Part shown: positions 37,116 to 49,646 of the stretch, in pieces
Layout: each line of letters begins with the position of its first letter
Numbering within the stretch: position 1 is the first letter of the stretch
DNA from: Vitis vinifera
Lineage: Eukaryota > Streptophyta > Magnoliopsida > Vitales > Vitaceae
NCBI RefSeq assembly: GCF_030704535.1
Contig: NC_081820.1
Location: 315,001 to 379,000, forward strand
Direction: 5' to 3'
Length of the DNA stretch: 64,000 bases
Translations under genes and position numbers: made by a program
Notes under the pieces: model-generated
The model's input: only the letters and a program-made list of their open reading frames with translations
What the model was told of the DNA's origin: nothing
Database searches by the model: none

Positions 37116-39060
37116 AAAAAAAAAAAAAAAAAAGGTCCATATTACCTTATAGAGGTGTAATTGGACATGTTGGATCAAGTCAATCCGAAATTAAGTGGAG
37201 AGAGCCTTTCCACATAATCATTGTGAACTCAATATGCTTCCACTTTTTTTTATACCTTTTAAGATAGATAAATCGTGTCCTACAAGTATAATTGATCGTT
37301 TATTTGTGGCTTCAACATGCCATGCTTAAGCTCCCAAAGCCACTTCCCATGGTTGTTGATGGCATGCTCTCCTCTTTGGTCCACCACTACGCCTTCATCA
37401 TTACCATCTCTACCCTAGCAAGGCAAGCATCTATGTCTATAAATGCATCCTCGAGTTTCTTATGAATTAGATCTTCTCTCAAAATCTTTGTGGTTGTTAT
37501 AGCAAAACCCCCTACCTTTTGGCATAAGTGGCATACATAGTTTTTGACCTTTTGTTGTACATACGACATACAAGTATGCTGAGAATCCTTATTCTTGAAA
37601 TTATCAAATTTTGATCTTGTTAAAGGAAACAATCACCATCCCTATCCCTAAATGATAATATCCTTCTAAGCCATGAGTATGCTTCAAATAAGTCGTGACA
37701 ATACTAAGATGTTGGAATAACACCTCATTAATGACATATTGGATGCTCGAACAATGATTTTTGCTATCAATTTTCTATTAGTTTTTAATCAAATGTCAAC
37801 ATAAAAATCAATATCCCCATTGATCAAATATGACGATGCTAAGTCATTGAAATAGTGATGCACATGTTGAATGCTAAATGGTGGAATAGTCACCCCTTTT
37901 GTTAATTGTTCTACTAGTAGTTCATATGAGCTTTGATTTCAATTTGGCCTCTATTGAGTGGAAAAAAGGATTAGTAGACAACTTCATTACATTAATCAAA
38001 TTCCCCATGCCTATCATGAGTATGGTTCATTGATTTGGAGGATATAGGTGAGAACAAACAAATCAGTCTTCTCATTGATGACTCATGCATTATTTTTACT
38101 TGAAAATAAATAAAAAAGGATGTCATGATCAGCAACAAAAAAATAAAAAATAAAAATGTAGCTGTAAAGCTAGTTGAGTTGACATGGTGTGATGTGTAGA
38201 CATACTTTTCCTGCGGTTGCTCTTTTTTATCTAGCTATACCTTCTAAATCATGCCATGTGGAGCTAGCTAGGTGGCACCCAACACTTGAAAACCTTGAGC
38301 ATCCAATCACACCATGTGGAGCTGCCTAGTTGGCACCCAAACATAGACACCTAAGCACCCAAAAAAGAAGATTCTGAGAAAACAAGTGTAACTACATTAA
38401 AAACCTTTATTATATAAGACATTTCTTCATCGTTCATAATAACTCGTGAATTCTCTTATCGTCGGTGATAGAGGCCACTTTCTCCTATGTTTACGATGTG
38501 GGATTCAAACAAAACCATCTATAAGCACACTAACTCGAGCATATTCAAGCACTTTTAAACCGCTCTAAATCCCCCTTGAACGCCTTCAAACCTCTTCTTC
38601 AAATATCCAAAAGTTAACTTCAAAAATTATAAGCACTACATAATTCTACAACATTCGAGAGCCCTTCAAGAACGTGAAGATGGCGTGTTCTCCCAATATA
38701 ATAAAAAGGGGTAATTGGATGGAGACATGGAGTCGTGAAAGATCCATGGAAGCAGCCGTGGGCGGTGATTTTTTCTTTTTGGAAACCCCACAGGGCCCAC
38801 ACCAAATCACATGCCTCGTGGGCCCAAACATCTCCCTCCCTTCGTCTCTAACAGGAAGCAATGGAACGGGATCCGGACCATCCGCTCATCTCCCCCTTCC
38901 CCCCAACCCCCCACCCCATTAAATATCTCCCCTCATCCCCACCCAGCATGTATCCATCTCCCATCCCACGTGTCCTCCCCCTATTGCTTCATCTACAGTA
39001 ACTCTCTCCCCTGACTGATTTCTGAATTCTCATCTTTCTCCATCTTCCCGGCGCCCGTCA
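37116..39060. other. Intergenic region upstream of MEX1, probable repeat debris and MEX1 promoter
   Basis: 37116-38660 has no credible gene. An 81-codon minus-strand frame at 37387-37632 resembles nothing I recognise. Two imperfect copies of a segment containing ccatgtggagct..cta.gtggcaccc lie near 38250-38290 and 38304-38345, suggesting LTR or other repeat debris. The last 300 bp are C-rich and promoter-like, with a CACGTG G-box at 38967-38972. Confidence 0.45.
38967..38972. promoter_or_regulatory. G-box (CACGTG) about 90 bp upstream of the MEX1 start codon
   Basis: A CCCACGTGTCC context contains CACGTG plus an ACGTGTC ABRE-like core. bZIP or bHLH factors (HY5, PIF, ABF types) bind such sites. 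For a starch-breakdown gene, light or ABA control is plausible, but it is inferred from the motif alone. Confidence 0.5.
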
Positions 39061-42000
39061 ATGGTGGTTGTTGGTTTAGGAGTTGGTGTGGGCGTTGGGT
39101 CTTCGTTGCCTTCCGGCACGGCCGGCTGGAGCCCTTTGTTCCACTCTTCTCTGCGTCAAAAGCCTCTGACCCATGTCAAGCATGTGGGTAATCGGTTCTA
39201 CTTCAGTCCGTCCTTGTCTTCATTGCATCGTCGACTCCCTCGACTGCCTCCGGTTTTGGCACTTGACTCCGACCTTCCCGGCCCTGTTTATCGGGTTTGT
39301 TGATTCAACCCTTTTTTCCTTTTCTATCTTTTTCTGAGCAGCCAAAAGTGCTAAGATTGAGTGGAGTGTGCTAATGGGATTGGTTTGAAATTTTGGAAGA
39401 GGTCAGAGAAGTTGAAGAGTAGTAAGAGCTTCGAGCAATGGGATTCTTTGACGGCCAAGTTCTCGGCTGGGTCGAATCTTCCGTTTCTGTTACTGCAACT
39501 GCCTCAGATTATTCTCAATGCTCGTAATCTTTTGGCGGGGAATAAGTCCGCTCTCTTTGCGGTTCCGTGGCTGGTACAACATGTTGCTCTTCAACGTTTT
39601 TAATTTTTCGTTTTTTGTTTCTATTCGTTTGGTTACTCAGAAAATGTAGGAAAAAGTAGAGAAATCAAAATTTTAAACGTGTCGTCCTATGAACGAGAAC
39701 GTTCGATCAACTAAGCCTAGTAAAATTACAGGAGTTGGTTAGGTTAGATTTCTGTCTTTTAAGAACTAATCTCTGGTAACATGATTCCGAATTTTCTTTC
39801 ACCTCCCCACTTTTCCTCTGTTTTCTCAGGTGAAAAAGAAGATTCTTTTTTAATTTAATGAACTACTGAGATTGGGCAAATTATGCTTAATTCAATGGAG
39901 TTTCGGATTCATGAGTCTGATTTATTTTGTTTGCCTACATTTACTCGGAAACCAAACAGCACTGAAGTTTGGAACCCTAATGAAGGGACTGATGTGATGC
40001 AGGGGATGTTAACAGGATTGTTGGGCAATATATCACTGCTTTCATACTTTGCAAAGAAAAGAGAGGCTGAGGCGGTGGTGGTGCAGACATTGGGAGTGGT
40101 ATCAATATATGCGGTGATTGTTCAGCTGGCAATGGCAGGAGCAATGCCTCTGCCTCACTTCACCGTCACTTCCATTGTGGTGGCTTCCGGTCTTGTTTTG
40201 AATTTTTTGTTTTACTTTGGTTTGCTTAATTCCACTCTATGGAACCTTTGGGAAGATTTCATTACCATTGGTGGAGTCTCTGCATTTCCCCAAGTAATCT
40301 CTATTTACTGAATCTATTTACTGATTTCATTACCATTGGGTCAAATTATGCTATTTGTTTTGAGAGTATATATTTCCTGGGGAAAAAGGATTCTTGGAAT
40401 AAAACAAAATTAGGGTGCCAACTTAGGAAAGACAATAAAATCTCTCCAATCTTCTCAGTCAAGTATTTGTTGATAGAAATGGAAGCTTAATGATTTTCTT
40501 TGCCAGGAATTTTTTAAACCCTTTTTCCATCTAAACAAAATGAGAAGGGTATGATATCTTGATCAATTTATTTCTCTCTCTTTATTATCTCTATTATCTC
40601 TGACTCCTTTTATTTATGGAACTGAATTTTCCAGGTTATATGGTCTACATTAGTTCCATTTATCCCAAACAGTATTTTGCCAGGGGCTATAGCTTCTGTC
40701 ATTGGTCTTGTGGCCGTTGTTATGGTAAGTTTGACATCGGATGTGGTGTGTTGTTCTGTTTTGGTCCTGTTAATTCAATTAGCTATGAAATGCAAAATAT
40801 CTGAAGAGTATTATCATGTAAATTATTTACTGGTGTGCATACCAGATCTGTGCTTGAAGTTTCTTTTTTACTCATCCATCATTTAGTCATACTCATACCT
40901 GATTCGTGAATGAAGTTTCCTTTGATCTGCAGCTTGAGATTCTAATAGGAGAGGGGAAAGGGAAAGTTAGCAATGAAAGATTATGGATTCAATGTTGAAG
41001 GGAAATAATTCCCAGTTCACTTTAGGAGCGAAAAATGGGTTATTCAGGATTTAGGAGTAGAATTTCAGAAATGAGAAAGGAGATTGGTTAGCTGCTCCCT
41101 CCAAATATCAGTTCATTGACTGGAATAGAAGGCATCAAAATTTTCGAACCATCACCTTACCCATATAGAATCTGACACTGCTCAGTGCTGGAAGGTCAGA
41201 AGGAGAAGGGAAACAATAGACTTGCAACTATTCATTCTATATGAAGGAAAAAGGGCAAAAGAGGAATGCTTGCGGTGAAAGTTTCTCTTGAAAAAGCATA
41301 TGATAGATTGAGATGGCATTTTCTTAGAGATACGCTCCATGCAGTTCAACTCCTAGGGGATTTGGTTGCCTTTATTATGTCATGCTTCACCTCTTCAGTT
41401 CATGTTGGTGATTTCTGATGTGAATTTGGCAGGTTGTCCCCCCTCCCTATGGGTTACCCCACTGACCTAGTGAAACACCAACCACACCCCTTCCCTTTCT
41501 CTGATCACAAAGCCCCCTGATCCCTTTTTTTAGTCTTTCATCCCCACCTGAATAAGTAAGGCCCCGTTCTTTCTAATTCAGAAAAGAAAATAGGATGCAA
41601 TAAATTTCATCCCTTGGTTCCAGGTTTTAGTTGTGATCAAGGAATTTAATGATGCATTTACTGCTTTTTTTTACTTATATATTGTTTTTTATCCTTGGTG
41701 ATTGCCTTTCCATGGATTATATCCTTTGCTGTTTCCTGCAATTTTGGATTTCCATTTTATTATTATTTTTTCTTTTTTACATTCCATACCATCAATGTGT
41801 ATGCAATGCTTTGATGTGCCTTAATAAAAGTGCAACACAGTCCATGGTTTATGTTTGTTTCTATATAATGATAGGTAGAATGACACATTTAAAAATGGGT
41901 GGTCTCAACTTGGTTTATCCTATCTAGAAAATAATCTTCATGTTTTCCCTATCCAGAGGAGAACCTTACATGCTGAAACTAGGACTAAATAGATGCATTT

Positions 42001-44714
42001 GTCCTCTCTCTTGGATCGTTTTATGTTAGTTGGAGAAATTTGCTTATACTATGGCCAAGAAGTTAGTTTTATTGTCTTCACTTTTGGTGATTGGACCTTT
42101 GAAGTACCCTCAACTGGATTGATCAGATAAATCCTGAACATTCCATGTGCCATGTGTACCTGAAAGTTGGAAGGGGCCTCATCTTTCCATCTAGAAAAAA
42201 ATCCTACAGCTTAGGTTAATTATTTAGAGATTAAGAAGCTTTCTTTGGAATATATAAACTGCCCAATGGGCTCATCTGTTCATCTTCAATCTAGACAAAT
42301 TCCTTGATTTAGATTATGCTGCTGTCTTTTATAATGTATAATTATGGAACTACCCTCTGAATTAAAATTCTTTTAGGGTGTGTTTGGTATGCAAGAACCA
42401 CAATCCTGGCAAAAGTGTTTTTGATTTTGATAATACTGAACTTTGTCTCTATTTCTATTTCTAAAAGTGATCCAAACACAGTAATGATTGCCCATTCTCT
42501 ATTCTGGGATTCCAAACATGTCGCTTTACATTTTTCTTTCTTCATATTTCAATGAAAAGAAGAAATTAATAAGCAGTCAGATGCTGCATCCTTTTAAACT
42601 TGATGCTGCTAAGATTTGCAGGCACGGACTGGAAAACTTCCAGAGAAAGGGGTCAAATTTGTTAGAGCAATATCTGGATGGACTGCTACACTTCTCTTCA
42701 TGTGGATGCCAGTTTCTCAAATGGTAATCCATATCATGCTTTTCTATTGAAAATCTAAAATAATGATTTATTTTATGTGTTCTCTGACCCAGATTTGTTC
42801 CTCTTCAGATGACAAATTTCCTTAGTCCTGAGAACATCAAGGGTTTATCTGCTTTCTCAATGTTGCTTGCCATGATTGGTAATGGGCTTATGATTCCACG
42901 TGCACTTTTTATCCGTGATTTCATGTGGTAATGCTCCCTACCTCATTAGATCTTTAATCCTTCAATTATTTTATTGATAGATTTTTTAGAATTTAACCTG
43001 CTGTCATCCTTGAGATTGTTGGTCCTGAAACATAATTCCTATCCTTCCACTTTAATTGTTATACATTTCTCTGCTGAATTTCTAATTCAAGCTGTAAATT
43101 ACCTATGACGATCTTGTCTAACTCTGTTTTCATTTGGTGCTTTGGAAAATGGTAGACTCGTTCGTCTCTGCTAATTTGAATAATTCTTATTCTTTCTTTC
43201 TTTTTTGGCATATTTATGTTTTAATTTCTGCATTTTAATTATTTTTGGGATGGAAACTGATTGCATTTTACAAGAAGCTGCAGCTTGATATAACTATTGC
43301 AGGTTAATGTGGTCTTCAATATTTTTATATCAGTTCTGCTTATCTCAATCGCTGTTTTACTTTTTCTTTTTTAATCCAAGTGTTCAACATTTTAGTATTG
43401 GTTCTGCTTGTCTCCCTTTTAAGGTTTTCTTTTCCTGAGTAAATCAGAGTCACCTCTATTTTGAGTTGATAGTTCCAAACTTTTTATGGGCTCCAAGAGA
43501 ATATTTCCATCTTTTTAGTTATCTATTTATCATCTTTTCTCTTTTCTATGGACAAAAAGTACATGGGAAAATAATAGATTTTTGAAGCTCTCTTGTGTAA
43601 TGTTTTCTCCTTATGAACCAAATGAATGTTTTTGTGCAAATAATTGGAGTTTGAATATTCTCCTGTTGTAACAATATAAAATGTATGCTTACTAGTAAAA
43701 TCATTTTTGTGAATATTGGGACAAGTGAGGCTTGGAAACAGTGAGTCTCAATGTAAGACTAGTCAAAATCATGCTCAGAAACTTCAAAATAAACCATGAC
43801 TTTATAGAAGCTACTGAATTGTGAAGCAGCTGGTTGTGTGGAGGATGTTAGCTTTACTCAAATTGAGTAATGAAAAGAACATGCAAAATGGTCATGCAAA
43901 GCATTGAAAATTTATTGTCAAAGTGGAGGATAATCATCCCTGAAATTCTTTGATCAAGGATGCAAGCAAAGAAGCAAGAACTGGAAAGATATTCAACATC
44001 TGTTAATGAGATTCTGAAACTGGACACAGTGAAGAACTCATGTATGCACATGAAAGTTGGGTACTAACCAAAATTGTGTTATTGGGCTAAAATTAACTCT
44101 ACTTAGTCAAGTTTTCAGACTTTAAAATTTTTAATCCTCTGTAAAATGCCTTAGGTAGTTGGATCTTCAACTGATGCTTGGGTGCATTTATGATTTGATA
44201 TCCAAATTGTCCAACTGTGACTGGTTGCAGGTTCCTTGGTTCATCATGGGCATCTATTTTTTATGGATGGGGCAACCTTATTTGCTTGTACTAGTAAGCT
44301 ACCTCCAATTTATGAATATCCATCTGCTTTTGCTTCTAATGTTCTTTGACCAGTAATCTTCATCTTAACCAAAACACTGTTTTGATTCCAGTTTCAACAT
44401 CATTAGCCGGGAATTCTTCTTGGCAGCAACTGTTGGCTTGTATGCCTGGATAGGTTGGCCTTCTATCCTCCAGTAGTGCTATAACTCAATTATTCTAAGG
44501 AACTTGCATGGATAAATTTGTAGTTGAATTTTCTGATCCAAGTGAATTTAAGATTTTTCCAATTTCTTGCCCTAGTTAATGCAAGTTTAGGGCATAGAAT
44601 GTGAGTGTGATTTTATTTGTTCCTATCACAGGAGTTGCTTTCTGGAGAGACACAAAAGTGTATGGGTACGACTCTCCACTTGCATCTATGAAGGAGTTGC
44701 TTTCTGGATCTTGA
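39061..44714 (+). CDS. MEX1: Chloroplast maltose exporter MEX1, 9 exons
   Basis: Exons: 39061-39294, 39367-39573, 40003-40293, 40635-40724, 42622-42723, 42809-42927, 44231-44293, 44392-44453, 44632-44714. The product is 416 residues; Arabidopsis MEX1 is of the same size. It sits in the inner chloroplast envelope and exports maltose made by starch breakdown at night. Seen: an N-terminal Ser/Arg/Pro-rich transit-like region (about 1-80), then conserved blocks FSAGSNLPFLLLQLPQIIL, GMLTGLLGNISLLSYFAKKR, GWTATLLFMWMPVSQM and MIGNGLMIPRALFIRDFMW within multiple hydrophobic segments. The exon 1/2 junction is the weak point. Joining 39294 to 39367 keeps frame but uses a GAG acceptor. An alternative (39298 to 39362) adds two residues. 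Intron 4 contains a LINE fragment. No frame breaks. Confidence 0.93.
41267..41414 (+). mobile_element. LINE reverse-transcriptase fragment in MEX1 intron 4
   Basis: The translation reads LAVKVSLEKAYDRLRWHFL then RDTLHAVQLLGDLVAFIMSC, a clear match in pattern to LINE RT motif xxKIDLEKAYDRxxWxF. It resembles a different plant LINE subfamily from the YAK1 insertions, because it reads KAYDRLRW and not KAYDHVNW. Boundaries are unknown; decayed on both sides. Confidence 0.75.
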
Positions 44715-45658
44715 TTTTAACATACTGCTTCTGGAGCTGCCAATGCTGCTCTTCCACAAGGCTTAATCTTTTGAAAGCCACTTGGTTCCAAGGCTCCAAA
44801 CATGAAATTTAATAATTTAATAAATCTTCTCCAATTCACTGAGACGCCAGCTCTTGATCGAAGCTGCAGTTGCAGTATTGATCTCAATCACAGTCCTGAA
44901 TAAGGAGACCACCATGTACGGTAATTGCTATTGCATTTCACTTACAGAGGATACTAGAACAAGTATGCTGTAATCATTAAGGAATGTGATAAGAGTTTTT
45001 AGCTTAAATTTTTAGACAGAAACTGTGTTCAAACCATATGCACATCTTCCTGGAAAGAGTTCCTTTTAATTACACATAATGTAACATTAAATTATATAGC
45101 AAGCATGGTTGTGTGGTTTCTTTGTGTTTGCTTCTGTAGTTTTGTATTCAGGAAATGGTGCAAATCCCGGCATTTTGTATTCTGTGCAGGAAAATCTACT
45201 CTTCTGCAGGGAGTGTGAGCGGACTATTTGTTGCACTTCCACAGAAATACAATGTTTCAGGACAAGTTTAGTGGTATTTCAGGGAACATCTTAAACTGCC
45301 AATATCAAAGCCTTGGATTGGTATTTGAATTTACAGTGTTCTATTGATTCAATAGCAGACTGGAAAAATGAAACTTTTGTGATATGGTTATTTTCCCCTT
45401 CCCTCTTGTTATCATTGTTACTTATCTCTTTTGATGTGCCTGTGGCTTTTGGCCCTCAGCTTCACTTGCCCCTTGGTGCCTTAGGAAAATTAACAACCCA
45501 TGTTCAATTGAAAGAAAACAATCAAACAATCAAAATGAAAGAGCAAAAGCATAGTGACAGCTCCCAAATGTGTATATGCCAAAATGTGTATTGCCTTGAG
45601 TAGTATTTTAATTAGTGTCATGAGCTGGTCACTATGCTAAAAAGGCAAAAGCAAAAGC

Positions 45659-45916
45659 AATGAGTTGATGGAAGAGAAGAGGAATAAAAAGCTAATGATA
45701 AGAGAAAAAGAAAAGAAAAAGAAAGAAAGAGAAAAAGGAAAGCAAAAGCAAAAGCTAAAAAAGCGTGAAGAAGCAAAGTGGAATAAATATTTGAAAAATG
45801 ATAAGAGAAACAAACAGTGAGTGAATAAAAAGTAGCCTAATAAGAGAATCAAGTGCCCAAATTCAATCAATGAAAGCTATTTAGAATATCAATGAGTTGA
45901 TGGAAGAGAAGAGGAA
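45659..45916 (+). repeat. 26-bp exact direct repeat in purine-rich DNA
   Basis: AATGAGTTGATGGAAGAGAA followed by GAGGAA occurs at 45659-45684 and 45891-45916, 232 bp apart. The sequence between is A/G-rich with AAAAGC motifs. No transposon signature is visible. Confidence 0.85.
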
Positions 45917-46301
45917 GAACAAACCTGCGAGGCCATTTGACCACACAAAATCAGTCTGCACAGTAAATTGACCACGTAGAATCAAGCCATGCACAGTCAA
46001 AACTTGTACGTGTAAAGTCCACACAGAATCACTCAAGGCCTGCGCTTCAACATCTCTTAATATGTAATTAATAGCCTTAAATATTTTGACCGTTGGAATG
46101 AACCTTAATAGAATTATTCATTATACAATTATGTGTATATATATAGCTGTTTCCTCATCTATTCATAAAAAATATCACTTCCTTACCTTTCCAATAATTA
46201 GAAAATAAAAAATAAAAAATTGCCAACTCCTATGCATGCATCCAAAGAATTTTGGAGTGTAAGAGAGAAAATCTCATATAGCATGGATCAAATCAATTTA
46301 A

Positions 46302-46599
46302 GGCTATGTTTGGTTCTTGAAAAGTTTGAAGAAAAATGCAAAGGTAAGATAATAAAGAGGAAAAGTAGAAAGAAAAGAAAAAATTAAGAAAAATAAAAAA
46401 TAGATTTAAAGTTAATAAATTATTTTTATATACTATTTCAAAACCTTTTTTTTACTTATTTAACTCTTCTATCTAAATATTGGATAATTTTAAAATATAT
46501 AAATTTCTTAATAATTTTAATTATATTTGACTTTCTTTTGCGAGAAAATCATTTTTCTTACTATTTTTAACTTTAATACTTTTCAAACCAAACATAACC
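46302..46599. mobile_element. Tourist-like (PIF/Harbinger) MITE, 298 bp
   Basis: Terminal inverted repeats GGCTATGTTTGGTT and, read in reverse from the right end, GGTTATGTTTGGTT. The 3-bp target duplication TAA is at 46299-46301 and 46600-46602. The interior is AT-rich and non-coding. TAA duplication and GGN-type ends fit PIF/Harbinger-derived Tourist MITEs. Confidence 0.85.
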
Positions 46600-48812
46600 T
46601 AAATGTGAAAAGTTTCAAATATGATCATACAAGTATGATGCGGATCTAGATTCCAAATTTTAGTTATCCATGAGATGTTTCTTAGAACAAATTTTTTAAT
46701 AATATCTAATTTTTTTAATTTGTATATATATAAGAAATCTGATATTAGTTTAATCATAATTGATTTGCATGTGTCAAATAAAACTTGGTGGATTTTAATT
46801 ATTTTTTTTTTTTTTTGGATTTTGGTTTTAGATGATATTTAATATTTACCCAATCTTTAACATGTTTAAGTTACCAAAAATAAATTTGTTCTAGTTGCTA
46901 GTTTTCTTTGTGTGAATTATTATGATATAGCTAAAAATTTATTTTATTTGGTGAAAGTATTATGCTGTTGAAATAATTTTGGACTATATAAATATAATTG
47001 GGAAAAAAATATTTATAAGGTGAAATGAGAATTATTTTGTGTTAAATGAAGTAGAGGAAAAAAAAATTAAATGAGTTATTCACAGTTAGTTTATGGACTT
47101 AGCCAATTCATTTAAGATTGTAGTGCACTATCTCCTAATCGGAGAAATGACTAATTTTGGTCATCAAGATAAGGTTATCATGGTAAGTGCATTAATGTAT
47201 ATAGTCATATATTGAACAAGATATGCGGTGAATCATGACATTAACTATCACGTAGTCATAACTTTATTAAACTACTATTTTGTATGAGCTTTCAACTTTA
47301 AGAGGATAATGAACTAGTTTTGAAGTTTTTTCGTGGTTTCAATTTATAAGTGAGACCCTAAGGTAGTCATATATTTCCTATAAATCGGGTCAACTATTGA
47401 TTAAGCCAAGTGACAATAGGTATTCTCAAAATAGGCATCATGATATTTCATAAGTTTAAGGCAACATTTCTCATTAAGTGATTTTAAGAACATGTAATCA
47501 TAAAATCTATCATTGTTTCCTTAAGTGAAATTTTACATTGTTATTAGTGAGTTAGAATATGTTAATTGATTACATAATAGGAGGATTTGAGACTCAAAAA
47601 TGGTAGAGGTAATTTTGAGATGTTAATAACATCCATCACATTATATTATAAACATCGGACGTGGGAAACTTGCATACAATCGATAATAGGTTACAAACCT
47701 GAGTTTTCTATCTTGATCTAATATCGTAGGATACTATAATATATAGTTAACTCTCTATAATAGGATGTTGAATCAACTTTATAATTGAATTTTGAGAGAG
47801 TTAGTATTTTCCTAAAATTCTAATTATTCTCATTTGAGTTCATATTCTTTAGTGACACATTATTTAAAAAATTATTTATTTATTTATTTATTTATATATA
47901 TACATGAGAGCGTTTTGATAAATATCTAAGACTACATGAGAGCTTATAAATGATATTTCTGAATTGAGTTAATTAATTAATTAAAACTCAATTAAACTAA
48001 TTAATTAAGTAGGATTTAGTGGGCTAATTTAAATGGACCCAAATTCAAGATGTACTCAAGTCACATAATGTTACCGATCTAAGATCTAGATCATTGAATA
48101 AAGTCGTAAATACAAAGACATAACATATGGTTACAAAACAATTGAATCGAGGGAGTAGAATGGTTAAATCTAAACCATTGAATTGCATGATTAAATCCTA
48201 ACTTGAACCTAAAAGCTCAGCTGAGAGTTCATGAATCCAGGTTCCTTCAGGTTTCAAGCAAGTTGATGGTGACCAAAGGGAGGAAATATGGAATAGAATC
48301 TCAAGCCTGACTCTTTTTCTGATGCAAGTTCTTAGAATATTCTAGTAACCCAAACACTCAATAGCTTAAGGTGTGAGTTTGGTATATAATAAAATAGTAA
48401 ATTTTAGGGGGAAAAAAAAGTTATTTAGAAGGGATTTGAGAATGATTATGATTAAAATGTCTTTTTTACTTTTTATTTTTAAAAAAACAACAAATATAAA
48501 GCGTTGTTTTTTGTCAAATCCCTTTTACATGGGATATGTCTATATCATGTATCATATATATTTTTTTACCAATTTTTTTATTTTTTTTATGTACTCATTT
48601 TATAAAATAATTTTTTTTATTATAAATTAAATTTATAATAAAAAAAATTATAATATATATATATACATAAATTTTATATATTGAACAACATAATATACAA
48701 ATTTTTTATTTATAAAGTTTTAATCATGAATATTATGAAAAATAAGAAAAATTTTATTTTTTAAAATAGAAAACAATGAAATGTAATATAATTCTTATTT
48801 TAAACATTAAAA

Positions 48813-48817
<5 letters not shown>

Positions 48818-48858
<41 letters not shown>
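48818..48858. repeat. TA dinucleotide microsatellite
   Basis: About 40 bp of uninterrupted alternating A and T within a very AT-rich intergenic stretch (48560-48900). Likely length-polymorphic. Confidence 0.9.
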
Positions 48859-48861
<3 letters not shown>

Positions 48862-49397
48862 ATATTATTATTTTATTTATTTTATAAACATAATATAACA
48901 TAACATATCTTATTCAATAATTATTTTAAAACATCATTTTCATTCTACATTATATTCATCATAAAATATACACATCCTGTCTGTTAATCTAATATAATTT
49001 AAAATAAGTGAGTTTAATTAATTTTTTATTATCGACTCAACATTTATCTATATCTAATTATACTCGAACTCAAATCAAACTATAGTCAATCCAAACTTAT
49101 ATAAAGTATGTTAGATTCAAATTGTATTGAGGAATGGGATCAAACTTTGGAACCATTGAATGTCACATAGTTTAGAAATTGGCATCATATAACTAATTAA
49201 AAAGGGGGATATATCATCACTTTACGTATGTTTATTAATTTAAAGAAGAAAGTGAATATCCTTAATTCACTTTTCCCAACTTTACTTCCATTTGGGGAAA
49301 AGTCTTTTGTCTTCGTCCCCCACCCCTATCTTTATTGCTGCAGCCTGAAATCTGGACCGTCCAAATCCCGTAGGGATCCGAGTCAATTATCGGTCGG

Positions 49398-49503
49398 CAC
49401 GTGCCCCCAAAATTCACCCACCAAATCTCATTCCACGTGCCACCTCTCCCAAAACATAATAATAAAAAGTAATAAACGTGTCGCGCTCTCTTCCGTCCAC
49501 GTG
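49398..49503. promoter_or_regulatory. Cluster of three G-boxes upstream of the FBT-like gene
   Basis: CACGTG occurs at 49398-49403 (GCACGTGCC), 49434-49439 (CCACGTGCC) and 49498-49503 (CCACGTGGC), with a further ACGTGTC core at about 49476-49482. They lie 144-249 bp upstream of the ATG. Such clustering is typical of ABRE/G-box promoters bound by bZIP or bHLH factors. Regulation by light or ABA is inferred. Confidence 0.65.
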
Positions 49504-49646
49504 GCAATTTTAAAAAAAATTTAAAGAATTAAAATAATTATAATAATAACAAGAGTGCCACTCGCTCAACTCCCACTTTTTTAACAGACGGGAGAGGGGG
49601 AAGAAGAAGAAGGAGAAGAAGGAGAAGAAGAAGCAGCAGAAGAAGA

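Larger units (their letters stand above)
44715..49646. other. Intergenic region between MEX1 and the FBT-like gene
   Basis: This 4.9-kb AT-rich stretch has no credible gene. It contains a purine-rich, repetitive zone (45640-45920) with a 26-bp exact direct repeat, a Tourist-like MITE (46302-46599), long AT-rich sequence of repeat character (46700-48360), a TA microsatellite (about 48818-48858) and the FBT promoter with three G-boxes (49398-49503). Reading frames here are low-complexity. Confidence 0.55.

Noticed and set aside
37387-37632. 81-codon minus-strand frame with several Cys
   Set aside because: No family recognised, no start or promoter evidence, and it lies in repeat-like intergenic DNA; kept only as part of the intergenic description.
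45637-45870. Phe/Ser-rich minus-strand frame
   Set aside because: Antisense of a purine-rich low-complexity tract.
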